The notes beneath the pieces were generated by a model that saw only the letters and a list, made by a program, of their open reading frames with translations, ran no database searches and was not told the origin of the DNA. A stretch of DNA of 6,227 nt, taken from contig CALDMA010000280.1 of assembly GCA_937915075.1 (NCBI GenBank), positions 1 through 6,227 on the forward strand, read 5' to 3'. A program made the position numbers and the translations under genes. This DNA is from an uncultured Oscillospiraceae bacterium. Lineage in GTDB: Bacteria > Bacillota > Clostridia > Oscillospirales > Oscillospiraceae. Shown here piece after piece: positions 1-5,631 of the stretch (positions are counted from its first letter, which is position 1; each line of letters begins with the position of its first letter).

Positions 1-46
1 CCCCCTATGTTCGACAGTGTTGTTTTTCACTGTCTCTCATAGGGGG
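1..46. repeat. Long interrupted stem-loop at left edge (possible terminator or element end)
   Basis: Two nested perfect stems are visible. CCCCCTATG (1-9) pairs with CATAGGGGG (38-46), and GACAGTG (13-19) pairs with CACTGTC (28-34). They are separated by a 3x3 internal loop and closed by an 8-base T-rich apical loop. Read on the minus strand it follows the broken deacetylase gene, so it could be an intrinsic terminator. Any U-tract would fall to the left of position 1 and cannot be seen. It could equally be a subterminal hairpin of an inserted element, or a dispersed palindromic repeat. The structure is certain; its role is not. Confidence 0.6.
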
Positions 47-74
47 AGCATATCAACGCGCTCCGCGGCGGCTT

Positions 75-338
75 TCACTGCCGCATTCTGACGTCACCCC
101 AGGCGGCGTCGAACGAGATGCTGCACACCTTCTGGTCGCGCTCAACGCAGTAGATGGGCAGCTGGCGCGTCGCGGCCGACGCCCGCACGACGGCGGGCGC
201 GTTCACCGCGCCGAAAATGGCTGCCGCCGCCAGCAGCGCCGCACCGGCGGTCAGCGTCCTGCGCCGCAGGACAAGAAAGCGCGGCTTCGCCGTCTCCCGC
301 TTCCCACGCTTTTTCCTCGTGACAAAATGCAAAAACAT
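75..338 (-). pseudogene. Truncated PdaB-like polysaccharide deacetylase, N-terminal fragment
   Basis: An 87-codon frame whose N-terminus looks like a membrane-exported polysaccharide deacetylase (NodB/CDA1 family, PdaB-like sporulation type). It has a basic cytoplasmic start (residues 8-27), a hydrophobic Ala-rich segment (about 28-50) with a possible A-S-A cleavage site at 53-55, then RQLPIYCVE (58-66) and the first NodB motif region SISFDAAWGD (73-82). In the family this motif begins a catalytic domain of about 200 residues. Here only VRMRQ and a stop follow, so the domain containing the His metal ligands is missing. ATG at 338 is chosen because GGGGAGG (347-353) lies 8 bases upstream; the ATG at 344 is too close to it. 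As in PdaB, Ala78 replaces the second Asp of the usual TFDD motif. It is probably non-functional, either an internal deletion or an insertion at about position 92. The family call is confident; the cause of the truncation is not. Confidence 0.7.
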
Positions 339-369
339 CCGCATATCCTCCCCATTCTGTTTTGGTAGA

Positions 370-397
370 GGGTATGCGGCGCTTTTCTTTTTCATAC
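370..397 (-). promoter_or_regulatory. Possible forespore (sigma-G/F-type) promoter for the deacetylase remnant
   Basis: On the minus strand GTATG (397-393) fits the sigma-G -35 pattern GHATR. After 16 bases comes CATACCC (376-370), which matches the first five positions of the -10 pattern CATWHTA. It would start transcription near 363, just before the ribosome binding site at 353-347. PdaB-type genes are forespore-expressed in Bacillus, which makes this plausible. Against it, the spacer is slightly short and the last two -10 bases do not fit. The same bases also form a 6-bp inverted repeat (GGTATG 371-376 / CATACC 393-398), which could be the real reason they stand out. Confidence 0.25.
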
Positions 398-480
398 CGG
401 ACGGAGCCCTGTGTACGTTACGGACCCGTCCCACCGCCCGCCGGCCGCGTGCCGATTTTCGGCAGAATTTACTTTTTTCA

Positions 481-509
481 TTGAGAAAATGCCGCGCTTG
501 TGTTACACT
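481..509 (+). promoter_or_regulatory. Sigma-A-type promoter for the STAS-transporter operon
   Basis: TTGAGA (481-486) and TACACT (504-509) are separated by exactly 17 bases. The -10 box is preceded by TGT, giving an extended -10 (TGnTACACT). An AT-rich stretch at 465-480 resembles an UP element. Transcription would start near 516, leaving a leader of about 74 bases before the ATG at 590. A short inverted repeat, TTTTC (475-479) / GAAAA (485-489), overlaps the -35 and might be an operator, but it is too short to rely on. This is the only good promoter seen ahead of the four-gene operon. Confidence 0.65.
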
Positions 510-538
510 GAATGCAGCTATCATAGAAAATGAAACGC

Positions 539-576
539 GCGGCCCTTCGCCGCACACTGAAAATTTGATCATTTTC
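539..576 (+). promoter_or_regulatory. Two short stem-loops in the operon leader next to the ribosome binding site
   Basis: GCGGC (539-543) pairs with GCCGC (549-553) across a 5-base loop. GAAAAT (559-564) pairs with ATTTTC (571-576) across a 6-base loop. The second ends directly beside the GGAGG (577-581) that serves the ATG at 590. The structures are small and could be chance. No known riboswitch class is recognised in this leader. Confidence 0.2.
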
Positions 577-589
577 GGAGGAAAAAAGC

Positions 590-886
590 ATGGAGATCAG
601 AAAAGAAAAGAAGAATTCCGCGCTGTCATTGGCCATCGAGGGCCGCATCGACACCACCACCGCCCCCCAGCTGGAAGCGGAGCTGAAGGCCGATCTTGAC
701 GGCGTCACCGAGCTGCGTCTGGACTTTGGGCAGGTCGAGTACATCTCCTCGGCGGGACTGCGCGTGCTGCTGTCCGCGCAGAAGCTGATGAACCGTCAGG
801 GAAAAATGGTGCTCACCCATGTGAGCGAGTCGGTGATGGAGATCTTTGAGGTGACCGGCTTCTCCGACATTCTGACCATTGAGTAA
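590..886 (+). CDS. STAS-domain anti-sigma factor antagonist, RsbV/SpoIIAA-like
   Basis: A 98-residue single STAS domain, the usual length for RsbV/SpoIIAA proteins. These small cytoplasmic proteins bind GHKL anti-sigma kinases when unphosphorylated and are released when phosphorylated. Visible hallmarks are EGRIDTTTAP (17-26), the beta strand ELRLDFGQVEYI (41-52), the phosphorylation loop YISSAGLRVLL (51-61) and the C-terminal SVMEIFEVTGFSDIL (81-95). Aligned with SpoIIAA Ser58 and RsbV Ser56, the phosphoacceptor should be Ser54. The Asp that precedes it in those proteins is Ser53 here, as in many STAS proteins not tied to sporulation. Start at ATG 590 is supported by GGAGG (577-581) with an 8-base spacer. 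It is the first gene of the operon; the transporter-kinase fusion begins 4 bases after its stop. Its kinase and phosphatase are probably encoded by the last operon gene (3498-5489). The direct target is not known. Confidence 0.92.
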   Translation: MEIRKEKKNSALSLAIEGRIDTTTAPQLEAELKADLDGVTELRLDFGQVEYISSAGLRVLLSAQKLMNRQGKMVLTHVSESVMEIFEVTGFSDILTIE

Positions 887-890
887 CGCC

Positions 891-2654
891 ATGCAGGCAA
901 AGAGTCCCGCCGCACACCGGATGGAGGACCGCTTTACCGCTCGGATGTTCCGGGGGCTGTGGGTCCCGGCCATGCTCTCGTCGCTCGGCTGGGCGCTGAG
1001 CGACATGGCGGATGCCGTGGTGGTCGGCCAAAGGTTGGGCGCCGTGGGACTTGCCGCCATCGGCCTGATCCTGCCGGTCTACATGATCAACTGCATGTTT
1101 GCCCACGGCCTCGGGTTGGGCGGCTCCGTCCGCTATTCCCGTCTGCTGAGTCAGGGCAAAACGCAGGAGGCGGCGGACAGCTTTCACGGCGTGCTCGCGC
1201 TTGCGCTGCTCTTCAGCGTCACGACCGCTGTGCTGGGCAGCGTATTCATGGACCCGCTGCTGGCGCTGCTGGGCACGCGGAGCACGGATGGCGCGCTGTA
1301 TGCCGCCACAAGGGACTATCTGCAGATCCTCGTCGCGGCCACGCCGCTGTTCTACCTGTCCAACGTGTTCAACTACTATCTGCGCAACGACGGGAGCCAG
1401 CGCCGTGCCGGCGCCGGCTCGGTCATAGGCAACCTCTGTGACATTGCGCTGAACATCACGCTGGTGCTGGCGCTGGACATGGGCACGCGGGGCGCGGCGC
1501 TGTCCACCGCGTTGGGACAGATCATCACCATCGGCATCTATCTGCCGGGCTTCTTCGGTCAAAAGCACACGCTGCGCTTTGCGCGGCCGCGCGGCTGCTG
1601 GCTGTCTCCGGCTCTTTCCGCGCTGAAGGCGGGCATGGCCACCTCGGTACAATACCTGTACCAGATGATCTTCTTCCTCGTGTGCAACAATCTGCTGATC
1701 CGTCTGGGCGGCGAAACGGCGGTGGCGGTGTTCGATGTCATTCAGAATACCTCCTACCTGATCCTGTACCTGTTCGAGGGGACGGGGCGCGCCATGCAGC
1801 CCATCCTCTCCACCTATCAGGGCGAGCACAACCGGCAGGGAATGTGGAATACGGTGCGCCTTGGCTTCACGGCGGGACTGACGGTGGGCGGCGCGCTGAT
1901 CGCCCTTGTGGAGCTGTGGCCCGCGGGAATGTGCCTGCTGTTCGGCATCGCCGGATCGGCGTCGGAGGCGCTGGCGTGTACCGCGCTGCGGCTCTACGGC
2001 GCGGGAGCGCTGTTCGCCGGCATCAATATCCTGCTGTGCAATTACTATCAGGCCTGCGAGAACGAGAAGCCGTCGTTCCTGCTGGAGACGCTGCGCGGGG
2101 CTGTGCTGCTTATCCCGCTGACGTTCGTATGCTATGCCTTGGGCCTGCAGCGCTTCTGGCTGCTGTTTCTGCTGACGGAGGCCGGCTCGCTGGCGGTGTT
2201 CCTGCTGCTGGGTCTCGGCGGCCGCTATAAGAAGGCGGAGCTGCCGGAGGAGCGCATCTTCCAGCGGACGATCCTCAGCAACGCGGAGGATGTGATGGAT
2301 GTGTGCCGCGAGCTGGAAGCCTTCTGCGAAGTCTGGGGCGCGGACATGAAGCAGCAGATGCTCTCAACCATGACCGTGGAGGAGCTTGGCATGGCCATTT
2401 TGAAGCACGGCTTTCAGGGGCGGACGGACGGCTACCTTCAGCTGACGGCCATCATGGAAGAGGGCGGCGTGCTGGAGCTGCACCTGCGGGACGACGCCAC
2501 GACCTTCAATCCCTTTGCGTTAGATACCTCCCGTGCCAGCCGGGATGAGGCTTTCGACATGGACGGCATGGGCGTACTGGTCATCAAAAAGCGGGCGAAG
2601 GAATTTTTCTACCGGCGCTATCAGGGCTTCAACACATTGATCATCAAGATTTGA
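891..2654 (+). CDS. MATE-family transporter fused to a degenerate RsbW-like GHKL ATPase domain
   Basis: 587 residues from ATG 891. Residues about 20-445 are a polytopic membrane protein of the MATE/MOP flippase superfamily with roughly 12 hydrophobic segments. The family-like N-terminal half runs from VPAMLSSLGWALSDMADAVV (25-44) through VGQRLGAVGLAAIG (45-58), with a second repeat half from about 240. MATE proteins normally end near 450. Here residues about 452-587 form a GHKL/HATPase domain like RsbW/SpoIIAB: N-box region VEELGMAILKHGF (496-508), G1 region LRDDATTFNP (532-541) and G2 GMG (559-561). Relative to family members, the N-box Asn that binds Mg-ATP is Ala502 (GCC at 2394-2396), while Glu498 and His506 are kept; the G1 Gly is Ala536. 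Kinase activity is therefore doubtful, and a binding role is more likely. The substrate is unknown. No clear ribosome site precedes 891, so translation is probably coupled to the STAS gene; an alternative TTG at 879 would overlap that gene by 8 bases and add four residues. Confidence 0.88.
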   Translation: MQAKSPAAHRMEDRFTARMFRGLWVPAMLSSLGWALSDMADAVVVGQRLGAVGLAAIGLILPVYMINCMFAHGLGLGGSVRYSRLLSQGKTQEAADSFHGVLALALLFSVTTAVLGSVFMDPLLALLGTRSTDGALYAATRDYLQILVAATPLFYLSNVFNYYLRNDGSQRRAGAGSVIGNLCDIALNITLVLALDMGTRGAALSTALGQIITIGIYLPGFFGQKHTLRFARPRGCWLSPALSALKAGMATSVQYLYQMIFFLVCNNLLIRLGGETAVAVFDVIQNTSYLILYLFEGTGRAMQPILSTYQGEHNRQGMWNTVRLGFTAGLTVGGALIALVELWPAGMCLLFGIAGSASEALACTALRLYGAGALFAGINILLCNYYQACENEKPSFLLETLRGAVLLIPLTFVCYALGLQRFWLLFLLTEAGSLAVFLLLGLGGRYKKAELPEERIFQRTILSNAEDVMDVCRELEAFCEVWGADMKQQMLSTMTVEELGMAILKHGFQGRTDGYLQLTAIMEEGGVLELHLRDDATTFNPFALDTSRASRDEAFDMDGMGVLVIKKRAKEFFYRRYQGFNTLIIKI

Positions 2655-2673
2655 GGACGGAGAGGGAAAACCG

Positions 2674-3501
2674 ATGAAGGTCGTTTATTTCGGCAGCGAT
2701 GTGTTCCTGTCTTGCTTTGAATACTTTGTGGAAAAGCATCAGGTGCTGGCGCTGTATACCTATCACAACGACGAGGATTATTTCACGGAATACGCCATCG
2801 TAAAACGTGCGGAGGAGCTCGGCATCCCCGTCCGCTACGAGGCCATCTCGCCGGAGGAGATCCGGCGGTACTTCACGGAGGACGGCTGCGAGCTGTTCTT
2901 CATCGCGGAGTATGACCGCATCCTGACGCTGCCGGAGGACCTCCCCGCATTCCGCGGCATCAACACCCACAGCTCGCTGCTCCCGCAGGGGCGCAGCTAT
3001 TACCCCATCGAGGGAGCTATGGAGCGCGGCCTGACGCGCACCGGCGTGACGATGCACAAGGTGGCACAGCGATTGGACGGCGGCGACGTTCTGGCGCAGC
3101 ACACCATTGACATAGCCGCAGAGACGGACAGCATCGACGTCTATCTGCAAAGCGCGGCATGGGCACGCGAGACGGTCGAGGACCTCATCGAGCACCTTGA
3201 CGACCGTTGGGCCGCCGGCCGGCCGCAGGCGGAGAAGCAGCCCTACTGGAAGCGTCCCTCGTCCGAGCTGCTGACGCTGCATCCCGAAATGAGCCGGGCG
3301 GAGGCTCTGACGATCTTCCGAAAATACAATTCCATGACCCAGGTGGAGCTGGACGGCGTGTGGTTCTATGTGACCGCGATAGGGACCGGCACGGCCCCTC
3401 TGCCCTGCGGGGTGCAGCAGCTGTCGCCCACACGGGTGCTCTACCGCGTAAGGGACGGCCATTTGCGGCTTCATATCCATCCGATGGAGGTGCGGACATG
3501 A
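2674..3501 (+). CDS. Formyltransferase-family protein (Fmt/PurN fold), substrate unknown
   Basis: 275 residues. The N-terminal half matches the formyl_trans_N fold used by Met-tRNA formyltransferase, PurN and sugar N-formyltransferases, which transfer a formyl group from 10-formyl-tetrahydrofolate to an amine. The catalytic Asn97 and His99 lie in GINTHSSLLPQGR (95-107), and the catalytic Asp135 in RLDGGD (133-138), with TGVTMHK (123-129) between. Residues about 195-275 are a small C-terminal domain. It is probably not the housekeeping Fmt: it is shorter than the usual 310 or so residues, the SLLPxxRGAAPI signature is SLLPQGRSYYPI, and no def or other translation gene is adjacent. A role on an amino sugar or other amine linked to the transporter is possible but inferred. 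GGAGAGGG (2659-2666) precedes ATG 2674 by 7 bases. It starts 19 bases after the transporter gene, and its stop overlaps the next start (ATGA), so it is firmly inside the operon. Confidence 0.82.
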   Translation: MKVVYFGSDVFLSCFEYFVEKHQVLALYTYHNDEDYFTEYAIVKRAEELGIPVRYEAISPEEIRRYFTEDGCELFFIAEYDRILTLPEDLPAFRGINTHSSLLPQGRSYYPIEGAMERGLTRTGVTMHKVAQRLDGGDVLAQHTIDIAAETDSIDVYLQSAAWARETVEDLIEHLDDRWAAGRPQAEKQPYWKRPSSELLTLHPEMSRAEALTIFRKYNSMTQVELDGVWFYVTAIGTGTAPLPCGVQQLSPTRVLYRVRDGHLRLHIHPMEVRT

Positions 3502-5489
3502 AACGAGCAAGGAGCATACGGTTACAGCCCAAGCTGCTGCTGGGGCTGGTGGCAATGGCCGCCGTCCTCGCGGCGATCCTGGCCCCCTCGATCGCCCAGC
3601 TGTACCGGGCGCGGATGGAGGAGCAATACTCCTCTCTCGCGTTCGGTCAGGCCTCCGTGGCGGCGGACCTCATCGACGGAGACCGCGTGGAGCATTACTA
3701 CCGGACCGGCGAGAAGGACGCCTATTATGAGGAGATCCACCGCTACCTGCAGGACGTCAGGGAGAAGATGGGGCTGAAATACTTCTATGTGGTCGTGCCT
3801 GAGGATGAGGTTATGTACTACATCTGGGACGCGGGCGTCCCCGGGGAGGACGGCGTCTGCGACCTCGGCGACACCGACGCCTACTACGGCGGCGGCAACG
3901 AGCTGATGCACGGAGCCTTCGCCGTCGACGCGGAGCAGACCATCCTTATCACCAACAACGAGGAGTACGGCTATCTGGCATCGGCCTACGTCGCCATCCT
4001 CAACGGGGCCGGCACGCCGGTGGCGCTGGCCAGCGTGGACATCTCGATGGACATGATCGACCAGCAGATCCGGCAGTTTCTCGGCCTGACGCTGTGCGTG
4101 GTGCTGGCCGTTCTGCTGCTTTCCATTTTCGCGTACTACTACTATGTGCGGCGCATTCTGATCCGTCCGCTGAGGACTCTGCACCATGCCGCCATCGGGC
4201 TGGTGGAGAGCAAGATGGCGGCCTTGTCCGACTTTCGGGTGGAGGTCAACACCGGCGACGAGCTGGAGGAGCTCGCTCATTCCTTCCAGTATATGGTGTC
4301 GGAGCTGAACGAGTACATCCAAAACCTCAGCCGCGTCACCGCGGAAAAGGAGCGCATCGGCGCAGAGCTGGACGTGGCGCGCCACATCCAGGCGTCCATG
4401 CTGCCCTGCATCTTCCCCGCCTTCCCCGAGCGCCACGAGTTTGACATTTACGCCTCCATGACGCCGGCGAAGGAGGTCGGCGGCGACTTCTACGACTTTT
4501 TCCTGGTGGACGACGACCATCTGGCGCTGGTCATGGCGGACGTGTCCGGCAAGGGCGTCCCCGCGGCGCTGTTTATGATGATCTCCAAAACGCTGCTGAA
4601 ATCCGCCGCGCAAAGCGGCCTGTCCCCGAAGGCCGTGCTGGAAAAGGTGAACGACCAGCTCTGCGAAAACAACGATGCGGAGATGTTCGTCACCGTCTGG
4701 CTGGGCATCCTTGAGATCTCCACGGGGAAAATGAAATGCGCCAACGCGGGCCACGAATATCCGGCCATCATGCGCCGTGGTGGAGATTTCGAGCTGTTCA
4801 AGGATAAGCACGGCTTCGTGCTGGCCGGCATGGAGGGCGCCCGATACCGGGAATACGAGCTGGAGCTGAACACGGGAGACCGCTTGGTGGTCTACACGGA
4901 CGGCGTGCCGGAGGCCACGAACGCCTCCAACACGCTTTACGGGACCGACCGGATGCTCCGCGCGCTGAACGCCGCCGAAGGCGGCTCGTGCCGCCGGCTG
5001 CTGGAGGCCCTGCACCGCGATGTGGACGAGTTCGCGGGCGGCGCGGACCAGTTCGACGACATTACCATGCTCTGCATCGAGATGAAATCTTCGGACATGA
5101 AAAAGATCAGTCTTGCGCCGACGCTGGAGCAGCTGCCGCAGGCCACCGACTTTTTTGAGGGCATCCTCGCCGAGGCAGGAGCCTCCATGAAGGTGATCGC
5201 TCAGGTCAACGTGGCGGTGGATGAGATCTTCTCCAACATCGCCCGCTACAGCGGCGCGACCGGCGTCGTGCTGGGCTGCTCGCTGAAGGACGGCAAGGCT
5301 ACGCTTCGCTTTTCTGACAACGGACGGCCCTACGACCCCACCGAAAGGTCCGACCCGGATACAACGCAGTCGGCGGAGGAGCGGGAGGTCGGCGGCCTTG
5401 GCATCTTCATGGTGAAAAAGCTCATGGACGAGGTGACCTATGAATACGCGGACGGGTCGAACATCCTGACGCTCGTGAAGAGCCTTTGA
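3498..5489 (+). CDS. Membrane receptor: extracellular sensor, HAMP, SpoIIE/PP2C phosphatase and GHKL kinase domain
   Basis: 663 residues. Order: TM1 (about 12-34); an extracytoplasmic sensor (about 35-190, probably Cache-like, with YFYVVVPEDEVMYYIWDAG at 95-113); TM2 (about 194-216); HAMP (about 217-270); a short helical linker with ELDVARHIQASMLP (290-303); a SpoIIE/PP2C Ser phosphatase (about 300-528); and a C-terminal HATPase/RsbW-like domain (about 535-663). Phosphatase metal ligands look intact: GGDFYD (328-333), MADVSGKG (346-353), YTDG (466-469) and DDIT (520-523). The GHKL domain is also intact: N-box VDEIFSN (574-580, Asn580), G1 DNG (607-609) and G2 GGLG (632-635). It could thus both dephosphorylate and phosphorylate the STAS protein under control of an external signal; the ligand is unknown. 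ATG 3498 is chosen because GGAGG (3486-3490) lies 7 bases upstream and the start overlaps the preceding stop by 4 bases. The open frame continues upstream to 3207, but that part overlaps the formyltransferase gene and is not membrane-sensor-like. Confidence 0.93.
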   Translation: MKRARSIRLQPKLLLGLVAMAAVLAAILAPSIAQLYRARMEEQYSSLAFGQASVAADLIDGDRVEHYYRTGEKDAYYEEIHRYLQDVREKMGLKYFYVVVPEDEVMYYIWDAGVPGEDGVCDLGDTDAYYGGGNELMHGAFAVDAEQTILITNNEEYGYLASAYVAILNGAGTPVALASVDISMDMIDQQIRQFLGLTLCVVLAVLLLSIFAYYYYVRRILIRPLRTLHHAAIGLVESKMAALSDFRVEVNTGDELEELAHSFQYMVSELNEYIQNLSRVTAEKERIGAELDVARHIQASMLPCIFPAFPERHEFDIYASMTPAKEVGGDFYDFFLVDDDHLALVMADVSGKGVPAALFMMISKTLLKSAAQSGLSPKAVLEKVNDQLCENNDAEMFVTVWLGILEISTGKMKCANAGHEYPAIMRRGGDFELFKDKHGFVLAGMEGARYREYELELNTGDRLVVYTDGVPEATNASNTLYGTDRMLRALNAAEGGSCRRLLEALHRDVDEFAGGADQFDDITMLCIEMKSSDMKKISLAPTLEQLPQATDFFEGILAEAGASMKVIAQVNVAVDEIFSNIARYSGATGVVLGCSLKDGKATLRFSDNGRPYDPTERSDPDTTQSAEEREVGGLGIFMVKKLMDEVTYEYADGSNILTLVKSL

Positions 5490-5536
5490 CCGATCGCGCC
5501 GGGCCGCCCGCCGCACGCATTTACACCTGCCGCACA

Positions 5537-5554
5537 GCTCAACAAAAGTTGAGC
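5537..5554 (+). repeat. Small perfect hairpin between the receptor gene and the terminator
   Basis: GCTCAAC (5537-5543) pairs perfectly with GTTGAGC (5548-5554) across an AAAA loop. It lies about 48 bases after the receptor stop codon and 14 bases before the main terminator stem. No T-run follows, so it is not itself a standard terminator. It may stabilise the 3' end of the transcript or be a protein-binding palindrome. Its role is unknown. Confidence 0.4.
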
Positions 5555-5567
5555 CGCCGCGAGATAC

Positions 5568-5610
5568 AAAGAGGCCCATCTGCTTTGGCAGATGGGCCTC
5601 TTTTCTTTGT
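5568..5610 (+). terminator. Strong intrinsic terminator, probably bidirectional
   Basis: A 16-bp perfect stem (AAAGAGGCCCATCTGC at 5568-5583, partner at 5588-5603) closes on a TTTG loop. On the plus strand it is followed by a T-rich tail (TTTTCTTTGTTTTT, 5601-5614), typical of factor-independent termination of the STAS-to-receptor operon. The SLH gene converges on it with its stop at 5632. On the minus strand the 3' arm ends in CTCTTTGTATCTC, a weaker U-tract, so the same hairpin probably serves both transcripts. Confidence 0.9.
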
Positions 5611-5631
5611 TTTTGAGGGCTCGCGTTCCGT

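Noticed and set aside
451..478. GCCGA-TTT-TCGGC hairpin followed by a T-run, resembling a plus-strand terminator
   Set aside because: The stem is only 5 bp, the T-run begins 10 bases after it, and no plus-strand gene lies upstream. The T-rich stretch is better explained as promoter-upstream AT-rich DNA.
879..890. TTG start adding four residues (MSNA) to the transporter fusion
   Set aside because: No ribosome site precedes it, and ATG 891 lies just after the STAS stop in a good position for coupled translation. It cannot be fully excluded.
813..1829. Minus-strand open frame of 338 codons opposite the transporter gene
   Set aside because: Low-complexity Gln/Arg/Ala/His composition with no recognisable domain, fully overlapped by a convincing membrane protein gene on the plus strand.
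3207..3497. In-frame upstream extension of the receptor gene
   Set aside because: It overlaps the formyltransferase gene, lacks a ribosome site, and would place about 97 Gly/Arg/Ala-rich residues before the first membrane helix. The ATG at 3498 has GGAGG at the proper distance and an ATGA overlap.
3522..5579. Very long open frame on the minus strand, opposite the receptor gene (685 codons)
   Set aside because: Its translation is rich in His, Gln, Val and Arg without domain signatures, as expected antisense to a GC-rich gene with strong third-position bias. The plus-strand frame has clear phosphatase and GHKL motifs and a ribosome binding site.
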